NCBI RefSeq assembly: GCF_038396675.1
Contig: NC_088934.1
Span: forward strand, 34,817,001 to 34,881,000
DNA length: 64,000 nt
Direction of reading: 5' to 3'
Source: Hydra vulgaris
Lineage: Eukaryota; Cnidaria; Hydrozoa; Anthoathecata; Hydridae
The notes below the pieces were generated by a model. It had not been told where the DNA came from. It worked only from the letters and a program-made list of their open reading frames with translations, and made no database searches. Below are positions 7,281-18,948 of this stretch, piece by piece. Position numbers and translations under genes: made by a program. Within the stretch, counting starts at the first letter, position 1, and every line of letters starts with the position of its first letter.

Positions 7281-7312
7281 TTTTTTTTAGATTCTTAAAA
7301 AAAATTTAATTT
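7280..7312 (+). promoter_or_regulatory. Recurring leader motif, copy 16 (ATG lost)
   Basis: T-run, AG, ATTCTTAAAAAAAATTTA then TTTG where ATG is expected; precedes the polymerase region. Confidence 0.45.
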
Positions 7313-7978
7313 GACTATCAAACTGAGGAAACTCGTTTTAGTAATAACAGTATATACACTGAACATTTTTTTTACATTAAAGACGATTATAAAGATGAAG
7401 ATTTTGTAGAAGAATTACAACTTTATTCTGAAACTCGAAGTCCTGATGAAATTGTTTATCATGTTGAACAAAAAACAATGGAAGGATTTGAAACACAAAT
7501 GAAAATCAGTATTCTTTTTGCAGACTTGTTTCAAAATTTCTTATTAGGTTATAATATTGTTACTTAGTGTTGCAAATCTATTGAAAATGGTTATTGTAAA
7601 ATAATAAAACGTTGTTACAATTTCCCTGTTTATTTTATTAAACCTTTAGAAGGACCGACAAATTTACGTTTTATTCAAGATGCCAATGTGCGAGCTGTTT
7701 TTAATGTTTTAGAAAATGATAGCGGATTGAAGATAATACGATTATGTAATATTAAAATTAAAACTTTATCTAATTGAACAGAAAGATCCATGATGAAATT
7801 ACGAGATTTTGAATTGTCTGGTTTTAAAAGAAAAATGCTCATGACAGATAAAGAAATTGAAAAAAAGAAAAAAAGCAACAAAACCTATTATGAAAAAAAT
7901 AAAAAAATACTAAATCAACGAAAGAAAACTCGCGATAAAACATATTACAAAAACAAACACAAAAGAGGGAAGAAATAG
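7310..7978 (+). pseudogene. Unknown coding remnant between helicase and polymerase
   Basis: One frame is readable from about 7310 to 7978, with TAG 7565-7567 and TGA 7775-7777 inside. An acidic segment (DDYKDEDFVEEL) and a PVYFIKPLEGPTNLRF segment look protein-like; the end is very Lys-rich. A frameshift near 7960 joins it to the polymerase frame (REEIDEWFGEWYG). It is either the N-terminal extension of PolB or a separate small gene; leader copy 16 just upstream and the absence of a second leader before 8083 favour the extension. Confidence 0.4.
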
Positions 7979-10900
7979 ACGAATGGTTTGGTGAATGGTA
8001 TGGACCTCATTCTGTAACACAATGGGAAAAATCACTAAAAAGTATATCTTATACTATTCTGTCTTATCAACAAAAAAAGAAAATGTTTTTAGATTATAGA
8101 ATTTTGTTTGAACCAGGATTATGTTTTTATTTTGCGTTTCTCGTCTCTTTGTTAATTCGTCAATGGGATGTGAGCACCATTGAAGAATGGAATATAAAAG
8201 TGTTGGAAAAAAACACTACAGATTTATATTCTGAAGAAAATATTTTACAACTTCTTTTTGAAGATCAAGAAGAGCAAAATATTCTAGCATGGAAAGGTAT
8301 TTTACAACAATTAAAAGAAAAATCTAAAAATATGACATTTCAAGCTTTGATTGATTTGTGTCATTGTTTTGCTTACGAAAATACTTTTGATCGTATAAAC
8401 ATTAAAATTTTTGCCGTTAACAAAAAAAACACCAAAATTCGATTGTTGCATTCTAAATTAAAATCACAATATAAAAGTTCTCTTGCAGAACTATTAAAAG
8501 TAGTTTACGAAAGCGCAAACATTACCAAAGACGATCAAGATTCTCAAAGAATTTATATTAACGATGAAAAAAGAAATAAAGCCAATCAACCGAAAAAAAC
8601 AATCAACACGATAAAAATTTGTATTTTTCAAAAAATAATTCTTTTCACCCTATAAGCATGTTGAATGAAAAATTTTCTACAAAGTATTTTTGTTCTAACA
8701 ACTCGCGTGTTTTGTCACAGTTTTCAGATTGTGGACAAAAATTTACTAAGAAACACAAGTGCGAAGGTTATTATAAACCGGACAAATTTACATACGGTGA
8801 TTGCATTACTCACTATCGACCTCAAAATTCGTTCATGTGTACAAGTAGAAACTTGTTTTCTTTTTTAATGACATTTGATTGTGAAACGAGTATTACAAAG
8901 TCTAAAGAAAATGCTACTTCCAAAGTCAAACCTTTATCTGAGTTGAATTATTATTGTCATTCCATTGTGATTCAATGCATTCATGAAAAATTAGCAAGAG
9001 AATGTTTTGGTTTGGACGAACAAGGGCAAGTCATTACCCAATGGATTTTTTATTATGAAAATACGGTTGAAAGTTTAGAAAGAAATCCTTTAATCTGTCT
9101 GCCTGACTATTTTCAACCAGGAGTTTCTTTACTTCACAAGACACACAGACTTATCTTGTGGGAAAAGCTAAATTGTGAAAATAATGAAAAATTGAAAATG
9201 GAATTGCGAGTTTATGATTTAATAGCTTTAGCAGATACTTTGGTTCGATTTACTTATGAAATATGTTTACCGCGTTTTGAAAATTTAAATATATCAAGTG
9301 AAGAAAGAGATTTAATATGGAAAGAAGAAAATCCTTTATGTTCTATTTGTAGAACTCCCGTAGATAAAATACGTCAATCTGATGATTATAAAAATAAATT
9401 TTCTCACATGACTCCTCAAGAAATTGAAAGATTAAATCATAATGAATTTCGCATTTACAACGACAAATGAATTCAAGTTGTGAACACGGTGTTTCAAAGA
9501 GTAGGACGTTTAGAATTGTTCATGTTACCTTGTCACGTTCAAAATTAATTAATCGACAACGATGCTGAAAAAATAAAACAAGATTTATTTCGAGTCTCCA
9601 CTTTGTATTACATTTGTTGTAATGGTGGAAAAAATTTCAATACCTACCTGCCACTAACGGTTTGTTGAGTGATTATGTGAGAATCACCAGTGGCGAACTT
9701 GTGGATTATATGAAACAAGTGTCTTTGCTTATCATGACCGAACACCAATTTGAAAACTATTTTAATTAAGAAGATATAGAGTTAATAGAAGATCCCTACT
9801 TTTTAATCAAAATCTTTCGCAAATGTATTAACGAAAGTGGTGATCAATATACAGATAACATTTATTTTTTGTTTCTAATGAGAAAATTCAAGCAACCCGT
9901 CTACGAATTATGGTATCACACCATGTTGGTTGCTTTTATTAATCAATTTGAAACAAAATTTAGTTTATCTGATTTTATTCAAGATGAAAAAAATCGAGAA
10001 AAAGTTTTAAATAAATGTCAATTTTTTCTTAACGCTTTTGAAGATTATCTTGTTATTGATCACGATCATTTTTCAGGACAAGTGTATAAATTAGCTCACG
10101 ATTATTGCAACAAAAATTTAGGTAGATATAGTCTGCATTTGTCTTGTCCTATTTTTGCTCACAATGCTTCTTTTGATAATCGCATTATGATTGTTGAAGG
10201 TTTAAAAAAAATGTTGGTTATTCCGTTATACAGTCATTTGGCAGAATCTGAAACTACGCCTTTTAACACTTTTATAAAATATAGCAACATGGAAGATGTT
10301 TTTGTTATATCTAAAAATGTGAGCAAAGTCAATATTATTTGCATCGGTAAACATATTAAAATTGTAGATAGTTTGAAAATTTTAAACTGTTCTTTAGAAC
10401 AAGCTAGTAGTATGTTGTCACGAAAAGCTCAACATCAAATTGTAAACACCATGTTGCATTATTTACGACCTTTTCATCCCGAAGTAAATGATTTTACCGA
10501 CAATCCAGAGTTTAAAAACTGTTTTATTAAAAAAACATTATTTCCTTACTCGCAAATAACAGACGAACTCTTAAACATTGAATACAAAACATTTCCACCT
10601 ATTGAATTATTTGCTCAAAACGATTTAATGAAGTCGAAAAACTTACAAGAAGAAATTAAAAAATTGAAAGAAGCTTATGAAGGTGTTCAAAAATTGTGGA
10701 ATTTTTAAATTTAAAAACTTTAAAATCCTTATTGCATATCTATACTGTGTTCGATACGGTCGTATTAGGTTCTGTTATGATTGACTTTGACGAAAGAACA
10801 GTTGAATTTACAAAATTTCATATTCTAAATCATGTTAGCATTTTTAGTTATACCAGCAAATTAAATTCTACCATCAGTTTAATTCCAATACAATATCCTG

Positions 10901-12944
10901 CAACCAACGAACATCAAAAAATGATTGAAAAGAGTATTCGAGGCGGTATGTCCACCAACGGTACGCAAAAATTTGCCATTGATACAGATTACTTTGAAAC
11001 TAAAATAAAAGAACTCAAATTAAACAGTGAGTTGAGAGGTTGTTTAATTTTTATGGACAAAAATGGACAATACGGAGGAGCTCAATTAAAACTTTTACCT
11101 TTTCACATGAAATATTCTTTTGATTTGCAATGTATCACTTTAGACGATGTGATTCAAAAATATCATCGCGTTAATTTAAACGGATTCTCAACTAGTGCTT
11201 TAGTGCATTGTCAAATTACTATGAAACCAGAGTATCAAGATCAAGTAGGAGGTTTTTCATCCATGGTAGAAAAAGAAATTATATCCTTTCAAGATTATTC
11301 TCCCACCGAAATTGTATCCAAACGTTATCTCAAAAACAATGGAACCTACAGTATAGAAAAAGACAAAACTATTAAATTGGTCATGAAATTAAGTTCGCAT
11401 GAAACTTGTGAATTTTTAGACACTTTAATATGGTTGACTACGTGCTGTGGATGTGTTTTTGAAAAAATTTACAAAGTGCTTCCTCTATGGCGTTATCCTT
11501 TAGCTCAAAAAATGGTAAAAAGTAATATGGAAAAAAGAAAAGAAGCTATTAAAAAGGGTGACAAGGTAGTGGATGCTTCTTGCAAATTGCAAATTAATGG
11601 TCATTACGGAACCTTGAGTCAACAAATTGCGCAAAAACTAAATACTAATTTTATTACCCACGAAGAAAAAGCTTTTTAAAACAGTATTGAAAATTTTCAA
11701 AACATTCGTCGTGTTTTAATTCAAGAAGGTCAAACCGATGAAAATAATAAAATGTTATTGCCTTTTCATTTTCAAAATTTATTATATAACGGATCCTTAT
11801 TTATCGGTGTTGAACCTGAAAGATATAAATTAGACGTTTTTGAAAAAAAAGTATGTTTAGATGAATACGAGACGAGTGATTTTAGTTATGATGAATATTT
11901 TAAAGAAACTTTGTTTGGTTTAATGACTGATGTTAAACCAAAAGTATTTTATTTCACGATCAAGACAATCATTATGAAATGAAAGACGCCTTTGAACTTT
12001 TAAAATCAAAAGATCATAAAAATGCTCTCATTTTAACAACCGGCTAAAAATGTAAACTCGTTAACACCTCTTTACGTATTGTAGCTTCACAAATTTTATC
12101 TTATGCAAAACTCAACGTAGGACGTTTTAGTTGGGAATTGGGACAAGTATTAAGAAATCATGGAGCTGAAAAACATTTGGTAGTAACAGATACTGATTCT
12201 GGTTGTTTTTTCATTACGCAAAAGAAACTCAAAATGCTTTCTACTACGTTTCGCGAAAAGGTAGAAGAATGGATTTATTTTTCAAACTTTAACAATCGTT
12301 GGATGGATTATTCCAATTATAAAATGACTCATCCTTTTTATTCCATTCTATACGCCAAAGAAACGGATCATTTTCAAAACGAAATACCTCCTCCTTATTA
12401 CATTTCTCAAGCTTTTGCTATGGGACCTAAATGTTATAGTGTTCATAGCGTCAACGGAGACGAAGAAAAAAATTATTATAAAAATAGAGCTAAAGGAGTA
12501 CCCAATTCTAAACTTTTATTTTCAAATTATGTCAACGGATTCGATACCTTTGCTGCCAAAAGATTGTGTAGACAAGTTCCTTTTGCAATAATAAAAGAAC
12601 ATCAACCTATCGAACAAAATAGAATGAGTGTCAATTATAAACAAGTGAAAATACAAACACACACTATTGATTTTTTAAAAAGATTTACACAAAAAAATTA
12701 TGTTTTTGATGACGGAGTCATGACCGAAATTCGAGATCATTATCTTTTGCAACAGATACGAGAAGCCAATTTAAAAGTGTTACCCGATATAGAAAAATTT
12801 TGTAGCGATGAACACATTCAAAAGTTACTTGAAATTTAAAAAAATATTATAAAACAATCAGAACGTTATCAGACAATGGCCATGTTTAATCGAAAAGTTT
12901 TGATCCCTTTATTATACGATCTTAAAAAGAATATAAATTTGTAA
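7966..12944 (+). pseudogene. polB: Family B DNA polymerase (protein-primed type), heavily broken
   Basis: Replicative polymerase of the element. Motifs in order: a Cys/His finger (about 8680-8770), exonuclease I FDCET (about 8870), a treble-clef part with CSIC (9340) and DHDHFSG plus CNKNL (10060-10120), exonuclease II AHNASFD (about 10160), exonuclease III YTVFD (about 10740), polymerase motif A MDKNGQYGGA (about 11055), motif B KLQINGHYG (about 11585) and catalytic motif C DTDS (about 12190). The YG in motif A and the treble-clef insert match Polinton/adintovirus-type enzymes. Frameshifts lie near 7960, 8630, 9645, 10700 and 11955; stops at 9468, 9546, 9767, 11677, 12045 and 12837; end at TAA 12942-12944. 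About 1,650 codons, larger than most relatives. Cannot be functional as it stands. Confidence 0.85.
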
Positions 12945-12967
12945 AAATTTTTCTATGAATATAAAAA

Positions 12968-13314
12968 ATGGATTTTTATTTTTTAGAACAAAAATTAACA
13001 GCGCAACAACTTGAAAACAAATTAAAAGAAATCGGTTTTAAAAATTTTTATTTAGTAGAAATACAGAAAACGAAATTCATTATTTTAAAAATAAAAACAA
13101 AGATTCTTATACTTCGCGTTTGATTCTCATTACTCTGAACGGTCGAGATTTAATTCCTGAAGAATTTTCAAGTTGTTGTCTTGATTGTTTGATTGATTAT
13201 TTACATTTTGCGTGTCACGTGGGATGTTATGAAGAAGATTGTGTACATTGTGAAAATTATAATAGAGTTCATTATAATTGCAATTGTCTTTTAGAAAATA
13301 AAAAAGATGAATAA
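12968..13314 (+). pseudogene. Small Cys-rich protein, one frameshift
   Basis: ATG 12968 follows AATATAAAAA (short leader core, no T-run/AG). The start frame gives KLKEIGFKNFYL, then an indel near 13060-13080 moves to the frame that carries LNGRDLIPEEF and a Cys/His-rich end (C-x2-C, C-x3-C, C-x2-C, C-x-C) to TAA 13312-13314. The N-terminal GF-x-NFY motif recurs at the start of the packaging ATPase (GFHNFY, about 13750). The stop overlaps the ATG of the next gene (ATGAATAA). Probable zinc protein; role unknown. Confidence 0.5.
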
Positions 13315-13555
13315 TATAATATTAACAGAAGTGGCGAGACGATTAAATCGAGATTGGAAAACGCGTGGAAGATATTTAAAAGTAAGCGAATATGAACTGG
13401 ATCTTATTGATGCAGATTACAGATATATTGAAGAAAAAGCTTTTGAAATGTTAAAAATATGGATTCGTAACGGAACCAAAGAACAATTACTTTACGCAAT
13501 GAACAACATACCAAGAATGGACATTAAAAAAATTATTTTGGACCGTTTTTTGTAA
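13307..13555 (+). CDS. Death-domain-like protein (82 residues, single domain)
   Basis: Intact. The pattern is that of a death domain: helix 1-2 EVARRLNRDW (Trp17), a helix with YLKVSEYELDLID, then EEKAFEMLKIW (Trp52), a polar turn and LLYAMNNIPRMDIKKII. The spacing of the two Trp, the acidic turn before helix 4 and the R-x-D-I near the end fit the family in FADD/MyD88/Tube-type proteins. The protein consists of this domain alone, a typical shape for a dominant-negative or bridging viral mimic. It overlaps the preceding gene by 8 bases and lies among replication and packaging genes. Host capture is inferred; a structure prediction would settle the fold. Confidence 0.62.
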   Translation: MNNIILTEVARRLNRDWKTRGRYLKVSEYELDLIDADYRYIEEKAFEMLKIWIRNGTKEQLLYAMNNIPRMDIKKIILDRFL

Positions 13556-13604
13556 AATTTTTTTTGATAAAAAAAAAGAATATAAATTAAAAAAAATGTT
13601 GTTG

Positions 13605-13630
13605 TTTTTTTTATTCGTAGTTAAAAAATG
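13605..13630 (+). promoter_or_regulatory. Leader-like T-run/AG before packaging ATPase
   Basis: TTTTTTTTATTCGTAG then TTAAAAA and ATG 13628. T-rich tract plus AG as in the left-arm leaders, with a shortened core. Confidence 0.45.
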
Positions 13631-14890
13631 GAAGAAAAAGACGAAAAACCTCTTGAACAAAAAATAGAGACTGTAGAACAACCTATAGAAAAACCTTTAG
13701 AAAAAAAAGATGCTAGATCTATCACCGAAATATTAAACGAAAAAGGTTTTCATAATTTCTATTAAAAAGGAACATCAAAAGAAACTGAACTCAAAGGCGA
13801 AGAAACCCATTCGCAAGTGAAATTTAATGTTTTTAAACCTTCTCAAGATGTCTATCCTGAAAATACAATTATTACAGGACCTAAAAACAGTGGAAAATCA
13901 ACTATGGCTAGAGATTTATTACATTGTGGAAAATTTCCCGATGCCGAAATGTTATTTGTGATACAAATGAGAGAACCTAGCGATTGTCAACACAAAACAT
14001 GGAAAAATATTATTGAATCTTCTAAACATAATTTAGAAGCCTATCATATTAAAACAGTTAACAGTCCAGAAAATTTAGATTTGGTAATACAGAGAGCCAT
14101 TGGTTTTTCAAAAGATAAATACGGTATTCAAAATAGCGATCACCGTTTATTAAAAACAATGCTTTTATTTGATGATATTAGTGCTTTTTGCTTAAAAAGT
14201 CAACAATATACTAGCGCATGTTCTAGCGGATCTCATCATGGAGTATGTACCATTACAATTTTTCATTCCGTACCTTCTAAAGCCAGTCAGTGTTGGAACA
14301 ATTTACTGTCTCATTACAAATGTATTATTTCTTTTGATAACAACAGTGAAATTGAAAAAATATTTAAAAATGATTTTCCTTCAACCGGCAAAATGCATCA
14401 TCACGTTATAAGCGGTTTGTTAAATAAAGAAACTTCTAATCAACACGGACATTTGGCTTTATTTAAAAAAAACTCTTCTGTTGTACGCTTAAGAACTTAG
14501 ATTACGAGTAAAGAACAAAAAGTATTTATTCCAGTAGACGCTCAAGGTAAATTGGACTTTGATTATAAAGACATGAGCGTGAACAAAAAAATTGTTAGTT
14601 TTCAATCCTTTCCCTATGTAAAAGCGCCTAATCTAAAAAATCATTATTATCTTAAATCGCATCACAACAACTATAATCAAGAGAAGGAGAATAAACCCGG
14701 CGAAGAAGATAAAATCGGTATAAATAAGGAAAAAGAAAATCTGATAAAAAAAAGAAAATGGAGTGAAAGCAAGAGAGCAACACAGCTACTCGAAGAAATT
14801 AAAAGACAAAAACGATATGGATTGTGCGAATCTTCAGCCGAATCTACAGACGAATCTTCAGACGGTGGACCCGGTTCTGATTCTGAATGA
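13628..14890 (+). pseudogene. FtsK/HerA-type genome packaging ATPase, two in-frame stops
   Basis: Pumps viral DNA into the capsid. One frame from ATG 13628 to TGA 14888-14890, interrupted by TAA 13763-13765 and TAG 14498-14500. An acidic/Pro N terminus (~45 residues) with GFHNFY, then Walker A GPKNSGKST (about 13877), Walker B MLLFDDIS (about 14160), a conserved HGVCTITIFHS segment and NLLSHYK. The C-terminal 100 residues are Lys/Glu/Ser-rich. About 420 codons: core of ordinary size plus tails. This ATPase with PolB, integrase and capsid genes defines the Polinton/adintovirus class. The 3' end overlaps the next gene by about 74 bases. Confidence 0.82.
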
Positions 14891-15509
14891 TTGGGAAAGC
14901 GAAGAATTTTTACGAATTTTACAAAACGATTACGAATTATGCAATCCTTCTAACAAAGCAAGCAAACGTCAAGCCATGTGACAAAAGTTGGCTGTTCGAG
15001 GACAAATTTTTATTCCCAAAATGAATAGAAGAAAAGACATTGACTAAAACGAAATTAAAATATGGATGAAAGAAATTTTGACGCGTTTTAACGCTGTAAA
15101 AATGTTAAAATGTGAACTTTTATCGGATCACGAACGACAACAAATAAAAAACGCTTTTCAAGAATACGTTTGTATAGTAATTAAACTTTTTGTCAAAGAA
15201 TGTTCGTATCCGTATCCAAAATTTAACGAAAATGGAAAAGTCATCATGAAAAAAGAAAAAATGAAAGATAAAAATCAAGCAATATCAGACTTTGTTTATC
15301 ACAATTACGACGTTTTAAAAGAATATTTCAACTCTACTCGTTTTAAACTTTACCACGAAATTATAAATTATTACGCTAATAAATTAATCTCATTCGACAC
15401 TATACAACCTACAAAAACTGTAATCGATTTATTAAGACAACAGTTTGACGTTGATTATTGTCAAAAAGAATTGTATTTTCAAAATAATTTGTATTTTTAT
15501 GAAACATGA
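14817..15509 (+). pseudogene. Unknown protein between ATPase and long accessory gene, two stops
   Basis: One frame from ATG 14817 (inside the ATPase tail) to TGA 15507-15509, with TGA 14979-14981 and TAA 15045-15047 inside. NLQ repeats at the N terminus, then an acidic DWESEEFLRIL helix, a basic patch (FIPKMNRRKD) and a mostly helical body with Tyr/Phe. It overlaps the next gene by four bases (ATGA), which suggests coupled translation or a common ancestral arrangement. No family recognised; the place among packaging genes suggests a virion component. Confidence 0.5.
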
Positions 15510-17648
15510 ATAGATATAGACCTTATCACGAGTCTCCTTTATTAACTTTACGTAAGGTATTAGCAAAAAATGCCTACAACATGGATGTTTTTAACAAAAA
15601 ATTATTACAAATCGACGAACAAGAAAACGAACAAGGTAACCTAGAATCTGGAGAAACAAACACATCCAATGTGTCTGAGCTTATCCAGAGATACGATTTA
15701 CCTTCTTCTCTCAATTATGATTATCCCATCAATCTCGAAAATCAAATTGCTGGCGAAGTAAGCTTTCTGCAAAATTTAAACGCTTTGTTACCTCTAGACA
15801 CTATGCTCGATAGTGATATAACTACAAGTTTAATCAACAAGTTTAATCAACAAGAAAAATAGGAGACTTATCTCAACGTAGGAGGAGATGCTTACGCTTT
15901 TAAATCCATTTTAAATCTGAATAAACAAAGCGAATTCAACGATCAAATCGATCAAAGAAACATTAGCAATTCTTTAAGTATGATGAGAAATTTAAAAACA
16001 TTTCCTATTCAAGACAACTCTCTTACTACCACACCATCCACCTCTATTCAATCTACATTAAACACTTTATCACGTTCTACTACTTTAAACACTATTCCAT
16101 CAGCTAATTAAAAAAATTACACTTTGACACCTCTTAATAAATTTTTAATTTTTCACGAAACAGCCAATGCAAGTGAAATTTTAGAACAGCTTTATCAAAA
16201 CGAAACTGTAAAAAAAATTCCCAACTTACCTAAACATCTGATAGACATGTGTAAAAATCAAGTCAATTATCGTTTTGGATCACATCAAATTTCTTTACGC
16301 GTTTACAAACCAAGAAACGAAAAAGCCACTTTAAGCAATTTAAAAATTTATATTTTATACCTAGCCAACGTCGTAGATGTAGAAGAATCTATAGCTAGTA
16401 TTATTAACAATGTCAGCAACTTTGCCTTTGAAAAAATAAACGATCCAAAACAATATTCCTATTATGCTAACGAATTTTTAACATTACTCACTTCTTCTCA
16501 TTCTGTAACAAACATGAGAATAGTAGCCGATTATTACCAAAAAAGACAACTCACTTTTGCCAAATTATGGAGTTTTATTAAAAAATACAACATACCCTTC
16601 CGAAATGAAACTAAATTAACCTCCGAAGGTGTATATGCTAGCGCTCTAGTTCGAGATCCTTACACTGTTATGACTTTTAGTTTTATAGAAAGTGAATCTC
16701 TCAGCGATAAAAGTTTTGGTGGAAGTAGAGCTTTTGAAATATTAACTCAAACAAAAGACTATTCAACAAAGATGTATACAATATGGTGAAATGTTTCGAG
16801 GTGATAAATTTGAAATATTGAGAGAATACATTTAAGTCAACAGTTATTTACTGCCTAATAAAGATATTTTTGTTCGAATGTTAAACAACTATAACAAAAA
16901 CGCGTTAGCCAGCAGACCCATTGGAGAAACAATGATCTATTTAACGTTCAAAACTTTTTTCAACACTGTGCCTTCTTTACCTTTTAGAGATGTAACAGAT
17001 GTGACCCTATTAAAAGAAGAAGTAGAACAAACTTGTGCTAAAGGAGGTATGTTGGGATTATTGCAACATATTAAATCCAATTCAAATCAATTTTACAGTA
17101 CAGAAAATACAATCAAAGAAAAAAGTTTACTCGAAATGTTGATGATAATGGGTGCAATGTATAATTCTCAACTTGGATGTTTAAATTCGTTTTTAATGTC
17201 TTATAAAAAATGTTTTGAAATGGATTCTAATAATATTAAAAATTTTGCCAACGCTTTAAAACTAGTTACTCATTTTAAAAAAAGAAATTTATTCACTCAT
17301 CCTTTAACAAGGTCGTCCTTATTAGAAATTCCTTCACCCATAAAAGAACCACAAACACGAGCATCCGATCCGTATTTAGGTCCGATAGAAACTAAAAAAG
17401 AAGAAGAACCTGTTGAAACAACTGCATCTACAGAACCTGAAACTGATCCCACATTATTAGGAGCTACTGCTTTACCTGAAACAACTGAAACTGAACCAAC
17501 AGCTGCTAGTGCTAGTACTGAAATACCAATGTTAACTAGAAGTGGACGTATAGGATTAGGAGCAAAAAAACCAACTACTAGATCGTCATCTACAAATATA
17601 GAAGAAAGAAAAAGAAAAACTCCGATATCAAAATATATCGACTTTTAA
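15506..17648 (+). pseudogene. Large unknown virion-type protein (~710 codons), broken
   Basis: Begins with an ATGA overlap and reads to TAA 17646-17648 with stops at TAG 15860-15862 and TAA 16109-16111, a frameshift near 16785 and TAA 16833-16835. Features: a Ser/Thr/Leu-rich linker (16000-16110), a helical central body, and a C-terminal region rich in Pro, Thr and Glu (ETTASTEPETDP) ending in a basic tail (EERKRKTPISKY). Length and position between ATPase and integrase suggest a structural or assembly protein, perhaps comparable in role to adenovirus IIIa, but I see no diagnostic motif. Function unassigned. Confidence 0.5.
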
Positions 17649-17654
17649 AAAAAC

Positions 17655-18948
17655 ATGGACAATGTTTTGAGAGATGCTATTGACAACCTTGTAGAAAATC
17701 AACTGTCTAAATTATCGAGTTGTTTGTTTGCTTTGTCAGATGTAGCCAAAACTAAAAAAGTATTATTCAATTGGACACTTTAAAAAAAAATCCAACCGAT
17801 TTGAAATTTTATGATCAACTCAGATCGCTTTTAGAAAATTCCATTTATGCCAAATGGAACGGTCTCATTAGCGCTTGGTCACACGTTACTTTGCTTTTTA
17901 AAAAAACAACAGATGTCAACGTTAAAAAACAAGCCCTTTGCAAACCTTATGTTTACGAAACACATCAATATTCGTACGATAGACCTCGGCAATATTTTCA
18001 AGCTGATTTGGCCGACATGAACAGTTTTAATTTAAATTTTGCTCCTCATCGACCCGAATTTTGTTTAGTTTTAGTTGATGGAGTGTCTAAAAAAGTCTAT
18101 TTGAGAGTCACCAGTAAAAAAACAGCGGACAAAGTGCTGAGCAGTTTTAAACATATTTTTGAAGACATTAAAAGAGACGATAAAACTTTTATCTACTTGC
18201 AAACGGATCAAGGTGGTGAATTTTTTAACAACAAAATGGAAGAATGGTGTTACGAACAAAACATTGTTCATTTTAGTTCTAAAAATTATGGAAAAGCTTA
18301 CTTGGCCGAATCAACTATAGGACGTTTAAAGCAACTTTATCAAAAATTAAGAAAACAAGGCGAACTTCAAAAAAAGAATTGGAGTTTTTATATCGAGGAG
18401 ACGGAACAAAAACTCAACGAAAAAGAACGAGTCACGAGTGGAATCGCTCCTGATGAATTGGATGCTGACGACGCCAAAGGTAAAGCTCTTCGTTTAGTCA
18501 ATCAATACCGAGACGACAAAAGACGAGGACATCATTTTTCTTCCAAAATGTTACATCGAGTAGAAAATGAATACAAAAACAAAAATTAAAAATATATAAA
18601 TCTCTCTCCGTTGGAACCATATGTTATTTGAAAAAATATAAAATAGATCCCAAAGACACATTTAGCAAATCGACTACTCGCGATCAACCGTATTGGGACA
18701 CTACCAAAAAAGTAATTATTATCAAAGTCTCTAAGCGCACTAACCCTTCAATAGAAGGTTATTTACCCGTTTATATTTATAAAGTGGGAATAGTGGGCGA
18801 TTTAAATACGACTTTTAAAGTAAAACGAGAAGTTTTGTTACCTATTAACGAAGAAGACAAAGACGTTTATTATAAAAACTTTAACGAATATTTTACCACT
18901 TTTTTAAAACCTTTGAAGAAAAAACTGCAAGAAAAAAAGAAAAAATGA
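17655..18948 (+). pseudogene. int: Retrovirus-type (RVE) integrase, two frameshifts
   Basis: Inserts the viral DNA ends into the host genome. ATG 17655 opens a 38-codon segment; a run of nine A near 17767 shifts it into the main frame (17771-18589), and a second shift near 18587 leads to the C-terminal domain (to TGA 18946-18948). The catalytic DDE is visible: D in QADLADM (18005), D in TDQGGEF (18206), E in LAESTIGRLK (18308), the last two 34 codons apart. The C-terminal part (YLPVYIYKVG) has the beta-rich look of an SH3-like DNA-binding domain. About 430 codons, normal for Polintons. Stop overlaps the next start (ATGA). Confidence 0.85.

Noticed and set aside
18628..18948. Independent gene downstream of the integrase
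   Set aside because: The frame continues upstream without a start and reads on from the integrase after one indel; it fits the integrase C-terminal domain.
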